The position numbers were made by a program, and so were the translations under genes. Under the pieces are notes generated by a model, which searched no databases, was not told the DNA's origin, and saw only the letters and a program-made list of their open reading frames with translations. This document shows, piece by piece, positions 29,895 through 37,507 of a DNA stretch of 38,825 bases. Within the stretch, counting starts at the first letter, position 1, and each line of letters opens with the position of its first letter. This stretch comes from JBMTVN01 sp046047235 (GTDB lineage: Bacteria; Verrucomicrobiota; Verrucomicrobiia; Limisphaerales; JAHDYP01). The stretch is taken from NCBI GenBank assembly GCA_046047235.1, contig JBJOII010000023.1:1-38825 (forward strand). Direction: 5' to 3'.

Positions 29895-31061
29895 ATGAAA
29901 ACCAACGGAAGACTCGTATTTGCTTTAGCATTTTATCTGGCAGCGGCCCCTCTGGGGCGCGTGCTTGGGGCGGACCAGCCGGCACCCAGAGGACGGTTTG
30001 GGCCGCAGGTGGTTTCCCCTGAGGTGTCCGGCGATCGCAAGGTTACCTTCCGCATTCTGGCTCCCAACGCGACGGAGGTCAGGGTGACTGGCAATGATAT
30101 GCCGGAGATTGGGCAGGGCGTAGAGATGGCCAAGGGTGATGAGGGCATTTGGTCGGTGACGCTGGGGCCGGTGAATCCGGGATATTTCCGTTACAACTTC
30201 AGTGTGGATGGTGTGACGGTGATTGATCCACGCAATCCGGCAACAAGTGAGTCGAACGCCAACACCTGGAGTCTTCTGGGTGTGCCGGGCGCGGAATATA
30301 TGGATACGCTGAATGTGCCGCACGGGGCGGTGTCGGAAGTGACCTACTATTCCGAGCCGCTGAAGCGCTTTCGCCGGATGCATGTTTACACTCCTCCGGG
30401 GTATGAATCCGGCGAGGGAGTTTTCCCGGTGTTCTTTTTGCTGCACGGGGCCATGGACTGTGATGATTCCTGGACGTCGGTGGGGCGGGCCGGGTTTATT
30501 TTGGACAACCTCATTGCCCAGGGCAAAGCGAAGCCGATGGTTGTCGTGATGACGGCGGGTCATACGGGGCCTATGAGGTTCGGCGGACCTCGTCCGGCGG
30601 TGGACGAATTTCAGGAGGATTTTAGCAAGGTGGTGGTGCCTTATGTGGAGGAGCATTATCGGGTTCTTACCGATCGTGCGCACCGGGCGATTGCGGGCCT
30701 CTCGATGGGCGGGGCGCAGACGATTAATGCCGCGATTACGCATCTCAGCAGCTATGCCTACATTGGGGTGTTCAGCTCCGGCGTGTTTGGCATTACGGGC
30801 GGGTTTGGGGGCAACAACCAGGGGCCGAGTTTTGAGGAACAGCACCAGGGAGTGTTGGATGATCCAAAGCTGAAGGAAGGTTTGAAGCTGTTTTGGTTTG
30901 GCACCGGTAAGGATGATTTTCTGGTGGAGACCTCCCGGGCCACCGTGGAGATGTTTAAGAAGCACAAGTTTGATGTCGAATACATGGAGGGTGAGGGCGG
31001 TCACACTTGGATTGTGTGGCGCGAGTATCTCCGGGACTTTGCGCCGCGGCTGTTCCAGTAG
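29895..31061 (+). CDS. Secreted esterase, enterochelin-esterase/CE1-like, with N-terminal CBM48-like domain
   Basis: A 388-residue exported alpha/beta-hydrolase. The start at 29895 gives a signal peptide (KTNGRLVFALAFYLAAAPLG). Residues about 40-140 form an early-set immunoglobulin-like domain related to CBM48 (VTFRILAPNATEVRVTG, GYFRYNFSVDG). The hydrolase domain follows, with the oxyanion segment FLLHGAMDCDDSW, nucleophile Ser270 in GLSMGGAQ, a candidate Asp in GTGKDDFLVE and the catalytic His in GGHTWIVW. This layout is common in acetyl-xylan or feruloyl esterases and in siderophore esterases, so it may de-esterify plant or algal polysaccharides. The TauE/SafE permease follows after 62 bp on the same strand. 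Confidence 0.92.
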   Translation: MKTNGRLVFALAFYLAAAPLGRVLGADQPAPRGRFGPQVVSPEVSGDRKVTFRILAPNATEVRVTGNDMPEIGQGVEMAKGDEGIWSVTLGPVNPGYFRYNFSVDGVTVIDPRNPATSESNANTWSLLGVPGAEYMDTLNVPHGAVSEVTYYSEPLKRFRRMHVYTPPGYESGEGVFPVFFLLHGAMDCDDSWTSVGRAGFILDNLIAQGKAKPMVVVMTAGHTGPMRFGGPRPAVDEFQEDFSKVVVPYVEEHYRVLTDRAHRAIAGLSMGGAQTINAAITHLSSYAYIGVFSSGVFGITGGFGGNNQGPSFEEQHQGVLDDPKLKEGLKLFWFGTGKDDFLVETSRATVEMFKKHKFDVEYMEGEGGHTWIVWREYLRDFAPRLFQ

Positions 31062-31123
31062 AGGAGATTGAGCCGAGCAGTGCTTGAAGGGGGCGGAGGT
31101 TCCGTGCAACCTCGCGGCCTGAT

Positions 31124-31870
31124 ATGTCTTTGGGAATCGATGGAATCACCTATGCGATAGCGCTGTTCTCGGCGTTTTGTCTGGGTTTTTCCAAGGCGGG
31201 TTTTCCGGGGTTGGCCATGGTCAACGTGATGATCATGGCGGAGTTGTTTGGGGCGAAGGAATCCGTGGGGATCATTCTGCCGTTGCTGATTGTGTGCGAC
31301 GTCACCGTCTACCCGCTGTTTCGGCAGTATGCCTCGTGGAAGCAGACCTGGCCTTTGTTCCTGCCTGCGTTTGTGGGGATTGTAGTAGGTTACTTGCTGC
31401 TCGGGCGGATTGACAACCAGACGGCCCGGCCGGTGATTGGAGGCATTGTCCTGGTGATGCTGGTCCTACAACTGGTGCGCGTTTACAAGACTGAGTTCCT
31501 GAAGAACATGCCTGATTCCAAGGGGTTCTTCTGGGGGAGTGGGCTGACGATTGGGGTTTCCACCATGATGGCCAACGCGGCCGGGCCGGTTTTCTCGATC
31601 TACTCGCTGGTGCACCGGATGGCCAAGTCGGATTTCCTGGGAATTGGGGCGCGCACCTTTCTGGTGCTGAACCTCGTGAAGGTCCCCTTCATGACGGACC
31701 TCGACATCATCAACAAAGAGTCGTTAATGCTGGATGCAGCTCTCCTGCCATCGGTGTTTATAGGAATTTTCGCCGGCTACCGTCTCATCGCGAAGATTCC
31801 GCAGAAGGTATTCGAGGTTCTGCTCTACCTGTTCTCCCTCGTGGCGGGGGTTCGATTGCTCTTCTTCTGA
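31124..31870 (+). CDS. TauE/SafE-family membrane permease
   Basis: A 248-residue integral membrane protein of about eight helices. The family exports sulfite, sulfoacetate or other small anions, or has unknown substrates. The first repeat is recognisable as AFCLGFSKAGFPGLAMVNV followed by a helix pair, and the second as GLTIGVSTMMANAAGPVFSIY, which carries the family's characteristic small-residue N/AAGP stretch. The topology is two related halves linked by a cytoplasmic loop (RVYKTEFLKNMPDSKGF). The ATG at 31124 is the only good start. It is convergent with the sulfatase-containing run, which tempts a sulfite-export reading, but the family has many copies with other roles. Confidence 0.88.
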   Translation: MSLGIDGITYAIALFSAFCLGFSKAGFPGLAMVNVMIMAELFGAKESVGIILPLLIVCDVTVYPLFRQYASWKQTWPLFLPAFVGIVVGYLLLGRIDNQTARPVIGGIVLVMLVLQLVRVYKTEFLKNMPDSKGFFWGSGLTIGVSTMMANAAGPVFSIYSLVHRMAKSDFLGIGARTFLVLNLVKVPFMTDLDIINKESLMLDAALLPSVFIGIFAGYRLIAKIPQKVFEVLLYLFSLVAGVRLLFF

Positions 31871-31882
31871 ACGTGAATGCAG

Positions 31883-31910
31883 GCGCAGAGCGGTAAGCGC
31901 AGAGCGGTAA
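31883..31910. repeat. 14-bp direct duplication
   Basis: GCGCAGAGCGGTAA occurs twice back to back, directly after the permease gene and about 20 bases before the larger array. A partial third copy (GCG) follows. This may be a slippage product. Confidence 0.8.
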
Positions 31911-31929
31911 GCGTGCTGAGGGATAGCCT

Positions 31930-32316
31930 CATGAACACAGCCTTGCGTGAATGGAAGTGCTGGGAGGAGTGGGGAGGTTTATTCATGTGAGGACTATTCA
32001 TGCGGTTCAGTAGGGGCGTTCGTGGTCCTTGTGGGTATCCGCATGAACACAGCCACACGTGAATGGAAGTGCTGGGAGGAGTGGGGAGGTTTATTCATGT
32101 GAGGACTATTCATGCGGTTCAAGAGGGGGCGTTCGTGGTCCTTGTGGGTATCCGCATGAACGCAGCCACACGTGAATGGAAGTGCTGGGTGGAGTGGGGA
32201 GGTTTATTCATGTGAGGAGTATCCATGCGGTTCAAGAGGGGCGTTCGTGGTCCGTGAGGGTATCCGCATGAACACAGCCACACGTGAATGGAAGTGCTGG
32301 GAGGTCGTTCATGCGG
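31930..32316. repeat. Array of 112-113 bp tandem repeats with nested inverted repeats (3 full copies plus a deleted fourth)
   Basis: Copies run 31930-32041, 32042-32154, 32155-32266 and, internally deleted, 32267-32316. Each starts CATGAACACAGCC. Within a unit there are two inverted pairs. The first is CACGTGAAT with ATTCATGTG (one G:T-type mismatch; in copy 2 at 32056-32064 and 32093-32101). The second is a perfect pair, TTCATGCGG with CCGCATGAA, which spans the unit junction (32109-32117 and 32152-32160). Copies differ by single bases and a one-base insertion. The fourth copy loses about 66 bp and joins directly to TTCATGCGG and a GCGGCG-CGCCGC hairpin at 32313-32328. There are no variable spacers, so it is not CRISPR. 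The 460 bp between the convergent permease and phosphodiesterase genes hold this array and nothing coding. The function is unknown; a REP/BIME-like element or a folded RNA are possible. Confidence 0.9.
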
Positions 32317-32330
32317 CGCGTCCGCCGCAA

Positions 32331-34295
32331 TTACTCATGTTCGAGGGTGACCCGGATAGAGGGGGCGGTTTCGGGCGCTAGGTCCACGTGGCGCAGAGTC
32401 CATGCATCAGGACGGTCGAGTCCGGCCTGAATCGTGTAGGAGCCAGCGGCATAGACATGGGGTCGGAAAGTATTTCCCCGGATTCTGCGGGTATAGAGGA
32501 CTTCGCCGCTGTCTTCACGCACCACTTGGACCACCGGATCGGTCGCATTCTCGAAGACAAGTTCCGGCAGATATCCTGTGATCTTGCGTCCGTCGTTTTG
32601 CTCCATGTGGATGGTGACGGGCCAGCCGGCGAATTGAGCCTTATCACCTTGCTGCAGGTCAGCGTATCTGGGCCAGCATTCGAACGTGATTTGTCCGTTG
32701 ATTTTGTTGAACCGGGTGACGCCATAGCCGTCCCCCAAATTGGCGCTAGGGTCACGCTGGCGTTGTTTCATGATGCTGATCCGGTCGAAATCCGGGTTGG
32801 CGTAAGCGAGCATGGTAATGCGGTTGTAGAGTCCGTCGAGGTAGTCTCCTGTCCATGGCAGCGGGCTGTTGGCAATGGGGTGTTCACCGTGGCGTTCGTC
32901 TTTGGGCCACCACCAACGTCCGTAGTAGCTGTTGATGATGGCAGGGACAGTGAAGGCGAAGGGGCCATCCCTGTAGTCCTGTATGCCGTGTTGGACGAGG
33001 GCTGCAAGGTGTTGGTCACCGCAGAGGTGGCAGGCGAGGGCCCGTCGCAGGGCTTCAAGAGCCTTATTTCGGCCGGTTTGGGGCCAGCCATTGCAATCGA
33101 GGTCGGCCAGGAGACGGTTTTCTTTGGAGCCGTGCAGGTGGACAGCGCCACAGAAGGCGGTTTGGGAGAGGGCGGCTTTCATGGTGGTGCCTTCCCAGTC
33201 GGCGGCCCAGGAGTTGAGGAAGTTCAACTGTCGATCGCCCAGCAGGGTGAGGTTGGGGAGGTCGATGGCTTGGGGGTCATAACCGGCTTCCTGGATATGA
33301 TCGGGTCGCGGGCCCATGCGGGGAATCTTGCCCTTCGGGCCGCTTTTGAACTGGCGATCGGCGAGGATGGCGAAATCGACGCCGCCGATGTGGAGTCGGG
33401 TGAAATAGACGGAGATGTTTTGGGCGGAGGGTGCCGGGTCCACGGGATCCGGCAGGTGCCAGGTTTGGCAACGGTGCACCATGTTGATGTATTCAGCGGG
33501 GTAGAAGTAGCCGCCTGAACTGCCGTCGGGTGCGTCGGCGACGATTCCATTTTCTCCCCAGACATTGCCCTGGCCGATGTCGTGGTCATCGGGGATGGTG
33601 ATGACTGGCCTATCCCTGATGATTTCACGGAATTGCTGACCCCAGAGGAGCCAGGCGGCGGTATGTTCGGTGTGGTCGTAGCTTTGGTCGCCGGCGAAGA
33701 ACAGCAGGTCAGGATCTTGTTGTTTGAGGTTTCTGATGATTTCGTCACGGCCTTCGCGGTCGGCGTTGGAGTTGCACGACAGCGTGGCGACCACGATGGA
33801 GGGTTTATCGACAGGGTCTTTGCGTATGAGGCCTTCGAAGGAGGCGGTTTCGCCGTGGCGGAGCCGGTATCGAACGTTCAGGGAGTTGTTCCAATTGGGG
33901 ACACGGAAATGGGCTGACCAGCCCGGGTAGATGACGGGGCTTCGCGCAACTTCGGTCCAGACGTTCTTCTGCAGCAGCTCTAGCCGTACCTCGCGGGGTT
34001 CTTCGGGTTTGAGCGGATACAGTTGTGCGGTGATTTTGAGGGTGCCCTTTTCGTGGGTGTAGAGTCCGAACCCGATGACCTGGTCACGCGGGACTTTGAC
34101 GAACTGGTGCAGGAAGCCTTGTCTCTCGGTATTCCAGAGGTCGGCGCGGGCGGCCAGGTCGAGTTTTTCGCCGCGTTCGCCGGGGAACGGGTTGCCGGGG
34201 GATTCGGCGAGGATGGTGAGGCTGAGCAGGAGGAGTTGGAGTTGCAGAAATAGGCGGTGCATGGTGGGTGTTGAGTTGGATTCAGCCGGGTTCAT
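32331..34295 (-). CDS. Secreted PhoD-like metallophosphatase/phosphodiesterase
   Basis: A 654-residue exported protein. A signal peptide follows a short polar start (HRLFLQLQLLLLSLTILAES). The central part is a PhoD-type calcineurin-like domain with FAGDQSYDHTEH, the metal-site segment TIPDDHDIGQGN, and later LCGDQHLA. This fold cleaves phosphomonoesters or diesters with Fe/Ca or similar metals. The N-terminal beta-sandwich (about 40-170) and the C-terminal segment resemble domains in other PhoD proteins. The ATG at 34295 overlaps the stop of the upstream gene as ATGA, which argues for coupled translation; a second ATG at 34262 would start directly at the signal peptide. It is the last gene of a three-gene minus-strand run with a sulfatase. 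The substrate is unknown. Confidence 0.85.
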   Translation of the reverse strand: MNPAESNSTPTMHRLFLQLQLLLLSLTILAESPGNPFPGERGEKLDLAARADLWNTERQGFLHQFVKVPRDQVIGFGLYTHEKGTLKITAQLYPLKPEEPREVRLELLQKNVWTEVARSPVIYPGWSAHFRVPNWNNSLNVRYRLRHGETASFEGLIRKDPVDKPSIVVATLSCNSNADREGRDEIIRNLKQQDPDLLFFAGDQSYDHTEHTAAWLLWGQQFREIIRDRPVITIPDDHDIGQGNVWGENGIVADAPDGSSGGYFYPAEYINMVHRCQTWHLPDPVDPAPSAQNISVYFTRLHIGGVDFAILADRQFKSGPKGKIPRMGPRPDHIQEAGYDPQAIDLPNLTLLGDRQLNFLNSWAADWEGTTMKAALSQTAFCGAVHLHGSKENRLLADLDCNGWPQTGRNKALEALRRALACHLCGDQHLAALVQHGIQDYRDGPFAFTVPAIINSYYGRWWWPKDERHGEHPIANSPLPWTGDYLDGLYNRITMLAYANPDFDRISIMKQRQRDPSANLGDGYGVTRFNKINGQITFECWPRYADLQQGDKAQFAGWPVTIHMEQNDGRKITGYLPELVFENATDPVVQVVREDSGEVLYTRRIRGNTFRPHVYAAGSYTIQAGLDRPDAWTLRHVDLAPETAPSIRVTLEHE

Positions 34296-35791
34296 GCCTT
34301 CATGCGGTTCAGGATATTGCGTGTGATTTGCTGCACGCGGCTGTCCGGGCCTTGGGGTGAGGTGTAGACAGATGGGCGAACGTAGCCCGGGGGTGCGCTT
34401 AGTCCATCGCCCCACCAGCAGGTGGAGGCATTGAAGACAAAGTTGTTTCGTGGGCCGGGGTAGACCGTGGCGGTGAATTGTCCGTCGTTGAGTTGCCCGG
34501 GGGCGGACTGGGTTGGGGCGGTTGCAACGATTTCGAGGTTCGGTATGGGGGCGGGATCTCCATGCCATTCCCATCCGACGAGTCCGGGGATTCCGTCGCC
34601 CTTTTTCATTCCCGTGCCGGCAAAGATCCAATGTTCGGGGAGGGCGCAGGTCCAGTCGGCACCACCGGTTACGGGCCCGGTGCTGTGAGCTCCGACGAGG
34701 GTGTTGGCATAGGGGGGGTCGTGTTTGAGGGTGGTCATGGCGACGAACTCCCGGGTACTGCCTGGAGGTCCGAACACGCCGATGCGTTCGAAGGTGCGAT
34801 TGTTCCGCCCCTGTGTGTCAGGAGAGAGGAGGATTCTTCCGCAGACGGCATTGCCTGAGAAGAAGCCGACATTGAGTCCGTGTTGTATGGCGGACTGGAC
34901 ATGGCGGAACATTTCGATTGTCCAGTACTCGTCATGGCCGACCGAGAGAAAGCCTTTGGCTCGAAGGAGTCCTTGAGGGTCGAGGTGGGTATCCAGGTTC
35001 GAGATATAGGTGACGTCGTAGCCGAGCGATTCCAACCAATAAGCCATGGGGAATTCCCAGAGGAACCATTCTCCGGAGCCGGTGCTGAGGGGAGCGTCGA
35101 GGATCTGGCAGTATTTCCCGTAGGGCCGGTTGAAGCTGACGCGGACATCTCCGCCCCACCACCATTCGTGTTCACCGTTGTCGTAGAGGGAGAACTGGTT
35201 AGGCCAGCGGTTATAGGCCTGCCAGGTATTGTCTGAGCACTGGAAGATGAAGTCAGCCGGGCGATCGTCGCGGACGATAAAGATGATGTAGCTTTGGAGG
35301 CTGGAGGTTAGCTCTGTGAGTTTGGCGACGTAGACGCCGCTGAGCCAGTTGTCGGGGATGGTGATTTGAACGCAGGGTGACCATTGACAATCGCGCAGGC
35401 GTTTATTGTCTGCTGACGGATCGTCCTGCGCGAATCCGAGGAAAGGTCCTATTGTATCCATCACTCTGCGTCCTCCTGCTCCGTTGTAATAGCCCAGTCG
35501 GAAGACATCGATGACGAAGGGGGCTGAGGGGCGGGTGCTGACGAACAGGGCCAGCTTTTCACCGGCGCGGATACTGCGATGGGAGGCGTAGCCTTCGATC
35601 CAGGGGCAGCGGTAGCGACTGGTCGGGTCAATTCGGGTATGGGTGAGCATCCAGTGGGTTGAGCCGGCCTGTGCATTTTCGCTTTGAACCGCATGCAGTC
35701 GGGTAGGGCGTGTGGTGGTGCAACCGGCGGCGAGCCCCATGGTTCCCAAGGTCAGCGACTGTTTGAGCAGACTTCGGCGGGTCAGTTTCAT
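34292..35791 (-). CDS. Lipoprotein with N,N-dimethylformamidase beta-subunit-like domain
   Basis: A 499-residue exported protein. The N-terminus has a twin-arginine-like TRRSLLK and a lipobox GLAAGC with Cys24, so it is probably a Tat-exported lipoprotein. The body matches the large-subunit family of N,N-dimethylformamidase: FRLGYYNGAGGRR early, SDNTWQAYNRWPNQFSLY, then YDVTYISNLDTHLD, SVGHDEYWT, and GFFSGNAVC. Characterised members split a simple amide, but most relatives in polysaccharide-degrading bacteria have no known substrate, so I do not assign dimethylformamide. It starts 31 bp after the sulfatase stop and its own stop overlaps the next start, so the three genes look like one operon acting in the periplasm or at the outer membrane. 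Confidence 0.78.
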   Translation of the reverse strand: MKLTRRSLLKQSLTLGTMGLAAGCTTTRPTRLHAVQSENAQAGSTHWMLTHTRIDPTSRYRCPWIEGYASHRSIRAGEKLALFVSTRPSAPFVIDVFRLGYYNGAGGRRVMDTIGPFLGFAQDDPSADNKRLRDCQWSPCVQITIPDNWLSGVYVAKLTELTSSLQSYIIFIVRDDRPADFIFQCSDNTWQAYNRWPNQFSLYDNGEHEWWWGGDVRVSFNRPYGKYCQILDAPLSTGSGEWFLWEFPMAYWLESLGYDVTYISNLDTHLDPQGLLRAKGFLSVGHDEYWTIEMFRHVQSAIQHGLNVGFFSGNAVCGRILLSPDTQGRNNRTFERIGVFGPPGSTREFVAMTTLKHDPPYANTLVGAHSTGPVTGGADWTCALPEHWIFAGTGMKKGDGIPGLVGWEWHGDPAPIPNLEIVATAPTQSAPGQLNDGQFTATVYPGPRNNFVFNASTCWWGDGLSAPPGYVRPSVYTSPQGPDSRVQQITRNILNRMKA

Positions 35792-35821
35792 TGTGTCAGG
35801 GCTCTGGCCACTACTGGTTGT

Positions 35822-37303
35822 CTAGAGTTCTGGTGCTGTCCAAGCTGGTATGCCGGTCTCCTTCTTTTGCTTCTCGTAAGATTCAAAGAAGGGCTTGGTC
35901 GTGGCGTTTGGAGTCTTCTCATTGACCATAAGCGGGAGGGTGTCGGTCCACCACTGGTCATATGCCAGGCGCATGCTTTCGACAATCGCCGGATGTTGGT
36001 CGATGACATTGATTGTTTCGAAGGGGTCGGATTGGATGTCGTATAGCTCGCTGTTATTGACCAGTCGGAACCGGGTATTGCGCACCGCGCAGCGCTTGTA
36101 TTTGGAGTTTTCGGGGTTATCGCCTTTGGGCCAGCGTCCGACGTGGGTAAAGAGATAGCGATCAGGCCAGTCAGTTTTGGGGTTTTCGAGAAGCGGCAAC
36201 AGGCTTCTTCCTTCAAGCTGTCCGTTATTGGGGGTTTTTGCGCCGGCGAGTGCGGCCAGAGTCGGGAAGAGATCGATGTGAGCGGTTAGCGCGGGGATAT
36301 CGACTCCTTCTCCGAGGACACCGGGCCATCGCCAGAAAGCCGGCACGCTGGTGCCGCCTTCGTAGGGGGAGCCCTTGCCGGTTTTGAATCCGGCGGTGTA
36401 GGGGCGGAACTGCTCGCCGTTGCGGGTTCCGGACCAGGGGGCTTGGCCGTTGTCGGTCATGAAGATGAGCAGTGTGTTTCTGCTGAGGTCCCACTTGTCC
36501 AGGCTTGCGAGCAGTCGGCCCATGTTGTCGTCGATGTTCTCCAACATGCCGAACAGGGCAGCAGTCTTGTCATCGAAACCGGCCTGCAGGAAGCGGCTTT
36601 TGTATTTATCGGGCGCGATCAGGGGAGCATGGGGCGCGTTGGGAGTGATGTAGGCGAAGAACGGTTGGTCTGCATTGCCGCGTTGCTGGATCCATCCCAG
36701 TGCAGCGCTAAAGAAGACATCGGTGCAGAAGCCCTTGGTTTGGACGAACCTGCCGTTGTGGCGGATGACATTGTCGAAGTAGGTATTTTGCTGGTTGGCG
36801 GGAGCGTCGGCGCAACTGCAACCGTAGGCTTGGCCGATTCCGCCGGCTCCGTGAATGAACACTTCATCGAAGCCCCGGCGCCCGGGTTGGTAGGCGTCCT
36901 CATCGCCCAGGTGCCATTTGCCGAAAATACCTGTGGCGTAGCCGGCTTGTCGCAGGACCTCGGGGAGTGTCGTTGCGTTGAGTGTCATTCGCTCGCGTTC
37001 CAGGATGGTGTGGGTAACACCGTTCTTGAATTCATGACGTCCGGTCATGATAGCTGAGCGTGTAGGGGCGCAGGTCGGGCTGACGTGGAAGTCTGTGAAT
37101 CGGGTGCTGAGCGCGTAGAGTCGGTCGAGGTTTGGGGTTTGGAGGACAGGATTGCCCAGGCAGCTCAGGTCGCCCTTGCCCTGATCATCCGTCATCACGA
37201 TGACGATGTTGGGGCGGCTGTTGTGCAAGGATGCGCCGATGGCCGGTGAGTGGCTGGTTGCGTTGATGAGGGTGAGTAGGGCGAGAGGAAGGAGGATGCG
37301 CAT
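35822..37303 (-). CDS. Secreted type I (formylglycine) sulfatase
   Basis: Exported arylsulfatase-family enzyme of 493 residues that removes sulfate esters, probably from a sulfated glycan. The signal peptide is RILLPLALLTLINATSHSPA. The metal-site start is VMTDDQG (Asp39, Asp40). The active-site signature CAPTRSAIMTGR has Cys78 in the CxPxR context that the formylglycine-generating enzyme oxidises. GIFGKWHLG and a metal-site segment FMTDNGQAPW follow. I chose the ATG at 37303, which places the signal peptide first; the in-frame 37333 start adds ten residues. It heads a three-gene run. Maturation needs a formylglycine-generating or anaerobic sulfatase-maturing enzyme encoded elsewhere. The substrate is not readable from the sequence. 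Confidence 0.95.
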   Translation of the reverse strand: MRILLPLALLTLINATSHSPAIGASLHNSRPNIVIVMTDDQGKGDLSCLGNPVLQTPNLDRLYALSTRFTDFHVSPTCAPTRSAIMTGRHEFKNGVTHTILERERMTLNATTLPEVLRQAGYATGIFGKWHLGDEDAYQPGRRGFDEVFIHGAGGIGQAYGCSCADAPANQQNTYFDNVIRHNGRFVQTKGFCTDVFFSAALGWIQQRGNADQPFFAYITPNAPHAPLIAPDKYKSRFLQAGFDDKTAALFGMLENIDDNMGRLLASLDKWDLSRNTLLIFMTDNGQAPWSGTRNGEQFRPYTAGFKTGKGSPYEGGTSVPAFWRWPGVLGEGVDIPALTAHIDLFPTLAALAGAKTPNNGQLEGRSLLPLLENPKTDWPDRYLFTHVGRWPKGDNPENSKYKRCAVRNTRFRLVNNSELYDIQSDPFETINVIDQHPAIVESMRLAYDQWWTDTLPLMVNEKTPNATTKPFFESYEKQKKETGIPAWTAPEL

Positions 37304-37507
37304 GGTTTTGACAGGGCTGACGGTGGAGAGCATGCGATGGAATCCGGTGTGGGCTCAACTTTGAAAAGTCGGGATGGATAGGGTCGTGATGGCATGGGGA
37401 CGCTTGTGATGTTCGGATGCAACGCCGCTTGAACGGGGGCGTTGAATCGGGCACCGTCCACATTCTTTCAACACGGCCTTACATGGGGTCAGGAGATTTG
37501 CGCAAAT

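Noticed and set aside
31124..31870. Sulfite exporter dedicated to the nearby sulfatase
   Set aside because: Sulfatases release sulfate, not sulfite, the genes are on opposite strands, and the family has many unrelated roles.
31930..32316. CRISPR array
   Set aside because: The whole 112-bp unit is conserved, without variable spacers, and no cas gene is nearby.
34302..34318. Stray copy of the repeat arm (TTCATGCGGTTCA) in the end of the dimethylformamidase-like gene
   Set aside because: It is short, lies in frame within the coding sequence and lacks the rest of the unit; probably chance.
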